Shown: one piece after another, positions 9,071 through 15,758 of the stretch | Numbering within the stretch: the stretch's first letter is position 1 | Layout: every line of letters starts with the position of its first letter | Origin: Levilactobacillus suantsaii | GTDB taxonomy: Bacteria > Bacillota > Bacilli > Lactobacillales > Lactobacillaceae | Reading direction: 5' to 3' | Length of the DNA stretch: 47,572 nt | Assembly: GCF_004115745.1 (NCBI RefSeq) | Contig: NZ_QXIL01000016.1 | Span: 1-47,572, forward strand | Program-made: the position numbers and the translations under genes | Notes under the pieces: model-generated | Seen by the model: only the letters and a program-made list of their open reading frames with translations | Databases searched by the model: none | Told to the model about the DNA's origin: nothing

Positions 9071-11215
9071 TTAGTCGTTGTCCGTATAACGCTGGTTAAC
9101 CCAAATCAGGCCACCCGCCAAAAGACCAGCGGCGCCCAACCAGGCCATTAACTGTCCTGAAGTTGCATTAGTCTGTGGCAACTTTCCGGTCGCAGGCCCC
9201 TGAGACGTGAAGATAATTGAGGTCGGCACTAACGTGGGGATCGGCATCTCGGTTGCTGTCGTCCCGGCTGGCTGAAACGGTGTCGGTTGCTGGTGCAAAA
9301 GCGGCAGCAAAGGCGGTTGTTGGTTATCCCAGATGCCTAGCGGGGGCGTCTCTGATTCCTGAATGGTACTCGAGCCATTCGTCATACTACTTGTGCTGCT
9401 GGAACTACTGGTACTGGAATTGCTGGTACTCAAGTTACTAGTTGCATTTGGATTACTAGCGCCAGAGCTACCAGGCAAATTAATCGTCTCTTGCGAATTA
9501 TCGGGATTGGGGTCATCAGTCACATTGACTGTATTAGTCGCATTTGAATCATCGGTATCAGAACCATCTGGCGTATTAGTCGTGTTACCCGTAGTCGAAT
9601 CATCGGGATTGGAGTCATCTGGCGTATCACCTGTGTTATCCGTAGTCGAATCATCAGGATTAGAACCATCTGGCGTATTGGTCGTATTATCCGTGTTCGA
9701 ATCATCGGGATCAGAACCATCCGGCGCATTAATCGTGTTATCCGTGTTCGAATCATCGGGGTCGGAACCATCCGGTGTATTGCCCGTGTTATCCGTAGTC
9801 GAACCATCAGGATCAGAACCATCCGGCGCATTAATCGTGTTATCCGTGTTCGAATCATCGGGGTCGGAACCATCCGGTGTATTGCCCGTGTTATCCGTAG
9901 TCGAACCATCAGGATTAGAGCCATCTGGCGTATTGGTCGTATTATCTGTAGTCGAATTATCGGGGTCGGAACTATCCGGCACATTACCGTCCGTATCCCC
10001 ACTAGGGGCGTCCGGCTGGGGAACAATCACCGGTGCATCCCTGGCATAGACGTAGGTAACAGTCTGCGGCTTATCGGTGAAGGTTCCTGTTGTTTGCCCG
10101 GAAATTTTCTTTAAATAGTACCCCGTAAATTTTTTCGATTTCGTGGCGTAGGTTTTTCCCACCAATCCTTGAATCACTTCTGGCTCTTCCAAGTCCTGTC
10201 CCACCATATCTTGATAGTGCACCGTGACTGGTCCGGCGGCTAATGCATAGGGTTGAATAACCGTAAAAATCTGATCCTTACTCTGACCCATCAGATAATA
10301 ATAATCTGGTAACGGCCGTAAATTGGGTCCAGTAATTCCGGGTTTTTGATCCAAAATAATATTAATATCAAGCCCACCGTGGCCATCCGGTACTGCGTGG
10401 CCGCCAAAAAAATAGGATGACTTAATTACCCCTTCCGTCCCAGTTGCAACTGGCGCGTGGTAATAATGGATTTGCGTCAAGGGGTCAAGTTGGTCCCCCG
10501 GTAAGTGAAAATTGCCTTCCATGTGGGCAGTCCGAGCTTTTTGATTAATTGTTGTACGCGGTCTGAAAATTAACTGGTTGGTCATCTCCAACGTTGCGTA
10601 TTGTCCCTGTGACAATTTAGAAAAATCTTCAATCTGGTTGTCCCTTAAATCCAGACTTGTCACGTTTTTTAATTCTTTCAGCGGCGTCACGTCCTTGATC
10701 CGGTTGTTTTTTAAGTCGATGCGCCATAAGAATTGTAAATTCTTTAACGGCGATACATCGACCACGTCGCCGAACCAGTGCTCTGTCGGACCTTGAAACC
10801 CCATCCCAATGTTGATTGTCTTTAAATTGGTCGCGTATTGCAGACCTTCCAATGAGTACTCGCTGGTCCCGTCAATGTAGGCGGTTTGGCGATCCACAAC
10901 GTCATTCAACTTCTCAAGGCTCTCCTTCGTAAGGCCCGAAACATCATCTTCCGGAGCTTTCCCCACCTTTTGAAGACCTGCTAAAACGGCTTTTTGCAAG
11001 CGCTTGTTTGGCATCCAACTGTCCACCGATTCCGGCTCAGACGTTGGTTGTGTGCGCGCAGTGACCTGTGACGTCATCATCGTTGCGGTCTTAATCGCCG
11101 CATCAGCCGTTACGCCCGTTAGGCTACTCCAACACCCAACGGTCAGGCTCAGGGCAATCACATAGCGTGACCACCGGTAACGGCATAATTGGCTTAATGT
11201 GGCGGTAATGTTCAT
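9071..11215 (-). CDS. LRR-MucBP surface protein with tandem 17-residue repeats and LPQTN anchor
   Basis: A 714-residue secreted, wall-anchored protein. After the signal peptide comes a conserved entry segment WMPNKRLQKAVLAGL shared with the second LRR protein of this island. Leucine-rich repeats follow (LEGLQYATNLKTINIG, VSPLKNLQFLWRIDLKNN, ITSLDLRDN-like), then a MucBP-type domain (VTVHYQDMVGQ to TVTYVY). Ten copies of a 17-residue Asp/Pro/Ser/Thr/Asn repeat form a stalk. A Ser-rich segment leads to LPQTN (about 679), a hydrophobic helix and a short tail. LPQTN instead of LPxTG is a variant sortase motif. The start is the ATG at 11215, 8 nt from GGAGGGGGA; the longer frame to 11257 crosses that site. 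Likely an adhesin; the ligand is unknown. Confidence 0.92.
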   Translation of the reverse strand: MNITATLSQLCRYRWSRYVIALSLTVGCWSSLTGVTADAAIKTATMMTSQVTARTQPTSEPESVDSWMPNKRLQKAVLAGLQKVGKAPEDDVSGLTKESLEKLNDVVDRQTAYIDGTSEYSLEGLQYATNLKTINIGMGFQGPTEHWFGDVVDVSPLKNLQFLWRIDLKNNRIKDVTPLKELKNVTSLDLRDNQIEDFSKLSQGQYATLEMTNQLIFRPRTTINQKARTAHMEGNFHLPGDQLDPLTQIHYYHAPVATGTEGVIKSSYFFGGHAVPDGHGGLDINIILDQKPGITGPNLRPLPDYYYLMGQSKDQIFTVIQPYALAAGPVTVHYQDMVGQDLEEPEVIQGLVGKTYATKSKKFTGYYLKKISGQTTGTFTDKPQTVTYVYARDAPVIVPQPDAPSGDTDGNVPDSSDPDNSTTDNTTNTPDGSNPDGSTTDNTGNTPDGSDPDDSNTDNTINAPDGSDPDGSTTDNTGNTPDGSDPDDSNTDNTINAPDGSDPDDSNTDNTTNTPDGSNPDDSTTDNTGDTPDDSNPDDSTTGNTTNTPDGSDTDDSNATNTVNVTDDPNPDNSQETINLPGSSGASNPNATSNLSTSNSSTSSSSSTSSMTNGSSTIQESETPPLGIWDNQQPPLLPLLHQQPTPFQPAGTTATEMPIPTLVPTSIIFTSQGPATGKLPQTNATSGQLMAWLGAAGLLAGGLIWVNQRYTDND
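9473..9982 (-). repeat. Tandem 51-bp repeats encoding a 17-residue stalk unit
   Basis: About ten in-frame units of 51 bp, typified by TPDGSDPDDSNTDNTIN with variants (TTDNTGN, APDGSDP). Adjacent units differ in only a few bases and two-unit blocks recur almost unchanged, so copy number is likely to vary by recombination. Confidence 0.9.
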
Positions 11216-11257
11216 AGTCGGCTCCCCCTCCGAGTCTTTAGCTGTAAAATTAAGCAA

Positions 11258-11710
11258 TTAAATTGCAAAATACAGCTAATAACTTACCAGCTCCCCTCAA
11301 TTGCGTCTATCGTTTTCGTAGATTCGCATTCAGGTATTCCCATTTAAGCCATGATCTTTACTACGAAAAACGTGGGCTAAACACTGATATATCGGCTATT
11401 TGCCTTCTTAATTCAACTCCATTTCACCCACACATGACATCCCAAAATAACGGCATTTATGACCGAATTGCTTTTTAAAATTGCTTATCTCCCTACCTCA
11501 TAAACTACTAACCCGCTTAACTCAGCCCGTCCCGTAACCTTAACGTTAACTTAAAATGTGACAACAATGCCACTAAGTATGACAAGTCAAACTCAAAGCG
11601 TCATCACATTGATATTTATCTGCAATTCTCCTGTAAAACCAATGGTCTATCTTAGATAGTATACACAAGCGAGGATTATCAGACTTACATAATTAAGGGA
11701 TGGCTTATTA
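11258..11710. promoter_or_regulatory. Divergent intergenic region with promoter for the NlpC/P60 gene
   Basis: A 453-bp region without a credible gene. A possible rightward promoter is TTGATA near 11610 with TGTAAA 17 nt on, and an alternative -10-like TATACA lies near 11660. AAGGGATGG just before the ATG is the ribosome-binding site. The left half is AT-rich and holds only unsupported short frames. Confidence 0.4.
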
Positions 11711-12442
11711 ATGAAGATCAAACAACTTAGTTTAACAATCGCGGCAGCCGCAGCCTTTTTACCCATCTGGGGATTAACGACCACGGCTTCTGCCAATAGC
11801 ACCAACGTGATTAACAGTACCAGTAAGATGACTGATACTAAATACGTGCGGAAGAGCGCTACGGGTTGGACTTACAACCTAAGCGGCACTAAGAAGAACA
11901 TGAAGTTCGGTAAAAAGACTCACTACTTAAAGAATTACCCGCACACCACTTGGCATGCCACCAAGAAGCGCTACATCACCAAGAAGAACGGTGTGAAGTA
12001 CTTGTACTACTACGTCACCAATGGTCGTAAGACCGCTTCTGGTTGGATCTGGCACGGTTACTTGAAGAAGTCTAAGACTTACGCCTCCATCAAGAAGGTC
12101 GCTACGGCGCAATTGGGTAAACCCTACGTTTACGGTGCCAACGGCCCAAGTTCCTTTGACTGCTCTGGGTTCACCAAGTACGTCTTCAAAAAGGCGATTG
12201 GGAAAACAATTCCCCGGACGGCACAATCCCAATACAATTCTTACAAACACGTGAGCGCCAAGAACGCTAAAGCCGGCGACCTAATCTTCTTCGGAACCAG
12301 CAAGAAAAACATCACCCACGTGGGGATTTACAAGGGAAGCCACAAGATGATCGATGCGCAATTGCGTGGGGTCGTCAACGAAGCCACCAACGTTTCCTGG
12401 TGGAACACGGTCGGCTACTCTCGCCCAGCTTCCTTAGACTAA
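11711..12442 (+). CDS. Secreted NlpC/P60 peptidoglycan endopeptidase
   Basis: A 243-residue secreted hydrolase. The signal peptide ends near residue 28 (TASA). Residues about 45-120 form a basic, aromatic wall-binding region (GWTYNLSG, GWIWHGYLKK) resembling C-terminal modules of the beta-helix protein nearby. The C-terminal NlpC/P60 domain has the nucleophile in FDCSGF (Cys151) and the general-base histidine in ITHVGIY (His202). The position 12 residues later, usually His, Asn or Gln, is Asp214 (KMIDAQ). The family cuts D-Glu to diamino-acid bonds in stem peptides, typically for cell separation or wall turnover. The gene is monocistronic with a strong bidirectional terminator. Confidence 0.92.
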   Translation: MKIKQLSLTIAAAAAFLPIWGLTTTASANSTNVINSTSKMTDTKYVRKSATGWTYNLSGTKKNMKFGKKTHYLKNYPHTTWHATKKRYITKKNGVKYLYYYVTNGRKTASGWIWHGYLKKSKTYASIKKVATAQLGKPYVYGANGPSSFDCSGFTKYVFKKAIGKTIPRTAQSQYNSYKHVSAKNAKAGDLIFFGTSKKNITHVGIYKGSHKMIDAQLRGVVNEATNVSWWNTVGYSRPASLD

Positions 12443-12465
12443 GACAAGTTTCATCATAATAAGCC

Positions 12466-12510
12466 AAAAAAGCGTGCGACTCGACAATTCGTCAAGTCAC
12501 ACGCTTTTTT
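12466..12510. terminator. Bidirectional terminator between NlpC/P60 and Spx-like genes
   Basis: AAAAAAGCGTG with GACT/AGTC extension pairs with CACGCTTTTTT (12500-12510). It separates two convergent genes and has symmetric A/T flanks. Confidence 0.93.
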
Positions 12511-12518
12511 CATCTATT

Positions 12519-12947
12519 CTATGCTGGTGTCACGTTCAAGGACTTCTTGGTCCCGTTTAAAATCTTAAAGAAGCTCGCCAGTTCCTTCTTCCGGTAAGAG
12601 GCCGGCACGAATTCCCGAATGGTTTCGAGGTCGAACCCAGTGGCCAATTTATTGCGATCGACCACAATGGGGTTCTTTAGAATTCCTGGATTGGTCTGGA
12701 GTAACTCGACCAGGTCATTCATCCCCATATCCTGAACGGATGTCGGGAGTGCCTTGTAGGCTTTGGACCGCGTGGAAATTAAATCGTCGGTCCCGTCGAC
12801 CGTCAAGGATAACATGTATAGGATTTCGTCTCGAGTCAACGGCTGTTTTTTAATATCGCGTGCCGTGAAGATTGCGTCGTGATTTGCTAGCCACTTCATT
12901 GCTTTCGTGACAGCGGTTGTTTTAGCATGAAAATACATTTTAATCAT
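12519..12947 (-). CDS. Spx/ArsC-fold RNA polymerase-binding regulator without the CxxC redox switch
   Basis: A 142-residue Spx-family protein counted from ATG 12947, which lies 8 nt from GGAGGG; the frame to 12962 begins with a TTG that precedes that site. The core is Spx-like: LTRDEILYMLSLTVDGTDDL followed by STRSKAYKAL, with Gly52 exactly at the Spx position that contacts the RNA polymerase alpha C-terminal domain. The N-terminal redox motif, C10-x-x-C13 in Spx, is absent: residues 10-13 are T-T-A-V. The protein contains no cysteine at all. It should therefore bind polymerase independently of disulfide stress. It is preceded by a CIRCE-like inverted repeat, suggesting heat-shock (HrcA) control instead. 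Confidence 0.88.
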   Translation of the reverse strand: MIKMYFHAKTTAVTKAMKWLANHDAIFTARDIKKQPLTRDEILYMLSLTVDGTDDLISTRSKAYKALPTSVQDMGMNDLVELLQTNPGILKNPIVVDRNKLATGFDLETIREFVPASYRKKELASFFKILNGTKKSLNVTPA

Positions 12948-12993
12948 AGAATCGCCCTCCAATGATGTGCTTGTCGATGAGGTACCTGAGATT

Positions 12994-13019
12994 TTAGCAC
13001 TCTTTTGTTTGAGTGCTAA
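12994..13019. promoter_or_regulatory. CIRCE-like HrcA operator upstream of the Spx paralogue
   Basis: TTAGCACTC (12994-13002) and GAGTGCTAA (13011-13019) are both perfect CIRCE half-sites. They are separated by 8 nt instead of the usual 9. The site is 47 bp upstream of the Spx-like start and just downstream of a minus-strand -10-like TACAAT (rc of 13032-13037), the normal place for HrcA repression of groESL and hrcA-dnaK operons. Confidence 0.8.
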
Positions 13020-13037
13020 TTTATGTTAATAATTGTA

Positions 13038-13268
13038 CACCACAATCGGCGATGATGAAACCCATTAGGCTTAACTAAGTAAGGTTTAACCTTTTCGCAA
13101 AAAAATTTGGCGCCAATTTTGGCTTTCTCAGTAGTCTAACTCAACTTTAGCAGGCAAATCGGAGAACTTCGTGCTGGAAACATGAAGATTTCTTGAAGAT
13201 GTGGTGGGAAACGTTTTGGGATGCGTGGAATTGGCTTGAGATCAGCCACTAATCTACACCTCACGACT
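13038..13268. other. Intergenic stretch without visible gene
   Basis: This lies between the promoter of the Spx-like gene and the terminator of the second LRR gene. I see no frame with a ribosome-binding site, no repeat shared with other parts of the window and no clear hairpin. Confidence 0.4.
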
Positions 13269-13303
13269 AAAAATGAGTCAGTAGAAAATGCACTACTGGC
13301 TCA
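13269..13303 (-). terminator. Terminator of the second LRR-MucBP gene
   Basis: On the minus strand TGAGCCAGTAG pairs with CTACTGACTCA (one mismatch) and is followed by TTTTTAG. Confidence 0.85.
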
Positions 13304-13319
13304 CTAAAATCTAAACTTT

Positions 13320-14864
13320 TTAATTGCGATGCCGCCAGAACACCCAGCTAACACTACTAAGTAATGCGGCTCCTAGAATCTGTAGCCAACTCGTCTCTTG
13401 CCCATTAGTCTGTGGCAACTTCGGTTGAAGTGTCGCTACTGATAGCTTTACCACTTGTCCATTTCGCTGGTGAGAGGTCAAGCGATAGAGAGTCCTATGT
13501 GTCGGTGTGATACCAGATCGATGTGCCGGCGTTGCTGGCCCGGTCGTTTGTGGTCGCGGTTTTGGCTGTTTGGGCTTTTGCGGTCGCTGGCCACTATCAC
13601 CGTTTCCCTTGGGGATTTTCTTAGTAGACGTAGTAGGCTCAATAGGCTGATACGTATAGATGACCGTTTGTGGCATTGGCGTAAAATACCCTTGTTCATT
13701 TTGTGGTTCACGTAGTAGTTGATACCGACTTAAAGTCAATTCAGGAGCTAAATAGGTATCACCAACTAGCCCCGTCAAGACTTTATCCGGGGCGATAATT
13801 TGGCCCATATTATCTAGATACTGAACTGTCACTTGGCCAGATTCTTCTGATATTGTATTTTCTTGTACCGTAGAAGTCGATATCGGTACAGTATGGCCTA
13901 TAATTTGGGGGATAAACGTTGGATTTTCTATGGGGAATGGTACAACAGTGTATGGAATATAAAAATAAAAATCGTCTTCATTTTTAGCTCTAAGCCACAC
14001 CCTAAAATAACTTTTTATTCCTGGTTTTTTATCATGGTTAGTAATGTTAAGCTTCATTTCACCTCCATCCCTTTCAATTGTCACGTCATTATCATCGATA
14101 TTAGGACGTTCATCATCACTCATAACAGAACTATTCACATATGTATTAGTATTACTATCAATTTCATTTTTATCATCTACATTCACTATTTTCGGAAGTG
14201 CAATGCTTACTTTTTCTCCTACATGAATAACTATAGGATTCATTTCAACATATGATGACCCTTCTACGTTAAACAAACTCACAGAATTATTCCGAATGCA
14301 TTTAAATTCAGAAAAATCTAAGATACTGTTTCTCTGAAAAAATAAATTTACTGTGTTTTTGGCGTCTTCCCAAGCCCACTTGATTGGTAAAAGACTGGTA
14401 ATACTTTGTCCTTGAAGACTAATTGTTCCTTCACCTAAATTCTTCAAATTTGCTAATGGTTTAACACTAGTAATTAATCCATATTGTGCATAATAATTAC
14501 GCTTTAATCTCATAATTTCAGTCTGTATCCACGGATTAGTAGACTGTGCATTACGATTACACCAATCTTTAAGTAGCGTATTACTAATATTTATATCCAA
14601 CCGCTCCAAACTAGTAGCTTTTTCAAGCCCTTCTAAGCTTTTAATTTGTAAAATGTTGGTGATATAATCTGGATTTTTATCAAGAGTATCATATTCTTCC
14701 AAAACTACTAACCTACTTAAAACAGCCGGTGTAATATCACTCACTTTAGTGATACCGGGAAATTCACCTGCATTGTTTTTACTATCTTGAACGCTAGTAT
14801 ATCCTCCTTTGTTTTCCGCCATAATTGCACTCAACACAAACTTCTGTAAATGTTTATCCGGCAT
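13320..14864 (-). CDS. LRR-MucBP surface protein, C-terminal part in a separate frame, LPQTN anchor
   Basis: At least 514 residues. It starts within WMPDKHLQKFVLSAI, the counterpart of WMPNKRLQKAVLAGL in the other LRR protein, so the given start is artificial: the frame stays open upstream to about 15035. LRR segments follow (SLEGLEKATSLERLDI, TSVKPLANLKNLGEG), an unrecognised beta-rich domain, a MucBP-like domain (VTVQYLDNMGQ to QTVIYTY), a Pro/Lys-rich linker and LPQTN with membrane helix and HRHRN-type tail (about 483-514). Residues about 60-330 are encoded by notably AT-rich DNA with many TTA and ATA codons, unlike both ends, suggesting domain exchange. It lacks its own start and signal peptide; these are supplied by the upstream frame, joined by a -1 shift. 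Confidence 0.85.
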   Translation of the reverse strand: MPDKHLQKFVLSAIMAENKGGYTSVQDSKNNAGEFPGITKVSDITPAVLSRLVVLEEYDTLDKNPDYITNILQIKSLEGLEKATSLERLDINISNTLLKDWCNRNAQSTNPWIQTEIMRLKRNYYAQYGLITSVKPLANLKNLGEGTISLQGQSITSLLPIKWAWEDAKNTVNLFFQRNSILDFSEFKCIRNNSVSLFNVEGSSYVEMNPIVIHVGEKVSIALPKIVNVDDKNEIDSNTNTYVNSSVMSDDERPNIDDNDVTIERDGGEMKLNITNHDKKPGIKSYFRVWLRAKNEDDFYFYIPYTVVPFPIENPTFIPQIIGHTVPISTSTVQENTISEESGQVTVQYLDNMGQIIAPDKVLTGLVGDTYLAPELTLSRYQLLREPQNEQGYFTPMPQTVIYTYQPIEPTTSTKKIPKGNGDSGQRPQKPKQPKPRPQTTGPATPAHRSGITPTHRTLYRLTSHQRNGQVVKLSVATLQPKLPQTNGQETSWLQILGAALLSSVSWVFWRHRN

Positions 14865-14956
14865 CCATTGATCTATTGAAGGCTGCTTGGAATCAACCTT
14901 CCCCCCTGGTGAGGTTACCGGTGGTTGCGGCTGATTCCCTATTTTTTTAATGACCT

Positions 14957-15427
14957 CTAACGACCGTACCTTAGGTTCTGGAGTTGGCTCTTTGGGGTTT
15001 TCAATGTCTTCTTTTTTGCTGGCATCGCTGGCATATCAGTCAGTGGTTGTTTCGTTGATTGGTCGGGTACCGTTGTTTCTGATGACGTAGCCACAGTGGT
15101 GGAATCCACTCCCACTAGGTCCTTATCATCTGTCGTTACCGGTTTATCTGGCACCGTTGCTGGTGTCTTCGCTGGTTCGACTTTCTCCGTTGTGGTCGGT
15201 GCCGTTTCCGTAGTGACGTCAGTTGCCGACTGCTGTTCCAGCGGCGCATCGGTTGCTTTAGCGGGGGTTGGTGCTGGCGTCACAACTGCCGCTTCTTGTG
15301 GTACCGTTGCGGCGTGTCCCACTACGCTACTCCCCCCTGCTAAGACTAACCCAATTGTCACTAAACTAGCCGATGCCCACATCCTTGGATCACTATTTGT
15401 TCGCTGTGTCTCCCGCCTAACTCCCAT
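14957..15427 (-). CDS. N-terminal part of the split LRR-MucBP surface protein (signal peptide and stalk)
   Basis: 156 residues from the ATG at 15427, 10 nt after GGAGG. It carries a signal peptide (hydrophobic 17-40, GHAATV cleavage region) and a Pro/Thr/Val-rich stalk. The end, KTLKTPKSQLQNLRYGR, is out of character. At MPAKK the coding sequence is GCA AAA AAG, and a shift to the -1 frame gives KKEDIENPKEPTPEPKVR, which continues open into WMPDKHLQKF of the downstream part. I read both as one gene, about 13320-15427, interrupted at an A6 tract. It is either a frameshift mutation, a reversible homopolymer switch or programmed -1 frameshifting. Confidence 0.85.
   Translation of the reverse strand: MGVRRETQRTNSDPRMWASASLVTIGLVLAGGSSVVGHAATVPQEAAVVTPAPTPAKATDAPLEQQSATDVTTETAPTTTEKVEPAKTPATVPDKPVTTDDKDLVGVDSTTVATSSETTVPDQSTKQPLTDMPAMPAKKKTLKTPKSQLQNLRYGR
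15011..15018 (-). promoter_or_regulatory. A-AAA-AAG slippery heptamer joining the two frames of the LRR gene
   Basis: On the minus strand the sequence is GC A AAA AAG, in the exact zero-frame phase of the X-XXY-YYZ heptamer used for bacterial -1 frameshifting (as in dnaX). The -1 product continues open for the rest of the gene. I see no strong downstream stem within 15 nt. Confidence 0.5.
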
Positions 15428-15706
15428 TCCTGATTGCCTCCGTCTCTCGTTGAAACAGCTCTGCTTAAGTTACTTCAACTATAGCGAGTTTATGCAAACT
15501 AACAAGTGACAACATTTTAGAAAACTAATTCCATTTCAGCTAAGAAAAAGCCGATACAACAGCATTTATAATCGATGCACACGAGAGTGGCTGTGACCTT
15601 CTCACCCGAAATACCAATTATTTTATACAATTGTCGTATACTTCAAATCGTAACTATCCCCCTGCTATCTACGAAAACAAGTCTCACCCCACCCCCGAAA
15701 AAGCCG
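15428..15706. other. Intergenic region upstream of the split LRR gene
   Basis: A 279-bp region carrying the leftward promoter of the LRR gene (not resolved) and GGAGG before its start. The remaining stretch to 15706 shows short plus-strand frames without ribosome-binding sites, and nothing else that I can support. Confidence 0.35.
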
Positions 15707-15744
15707 AAAAAAATAGCATCCCGCTATCCGCGAGATGCTATTTT
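15707..15744 (-). terminator. Terminator of the beta-helix gene
   Basis: AAAATAGCATC (15710-15720) pairs with GATGCTATTTT (15734-15744), with inner CGC/GCG pairing. The minus-strand transcript ends in a U-run (TTTTTTTC). Confidence 0.88.
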
Positions 15745-15758
15745 CAGTTCAGTCTAGG

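Noticed and set aside
9363-10049. 228-residue plus-strand frame with tandem SSGSEPSG-like units
   Set aside because: Antisense reading of the 51-bp stalk repeats.
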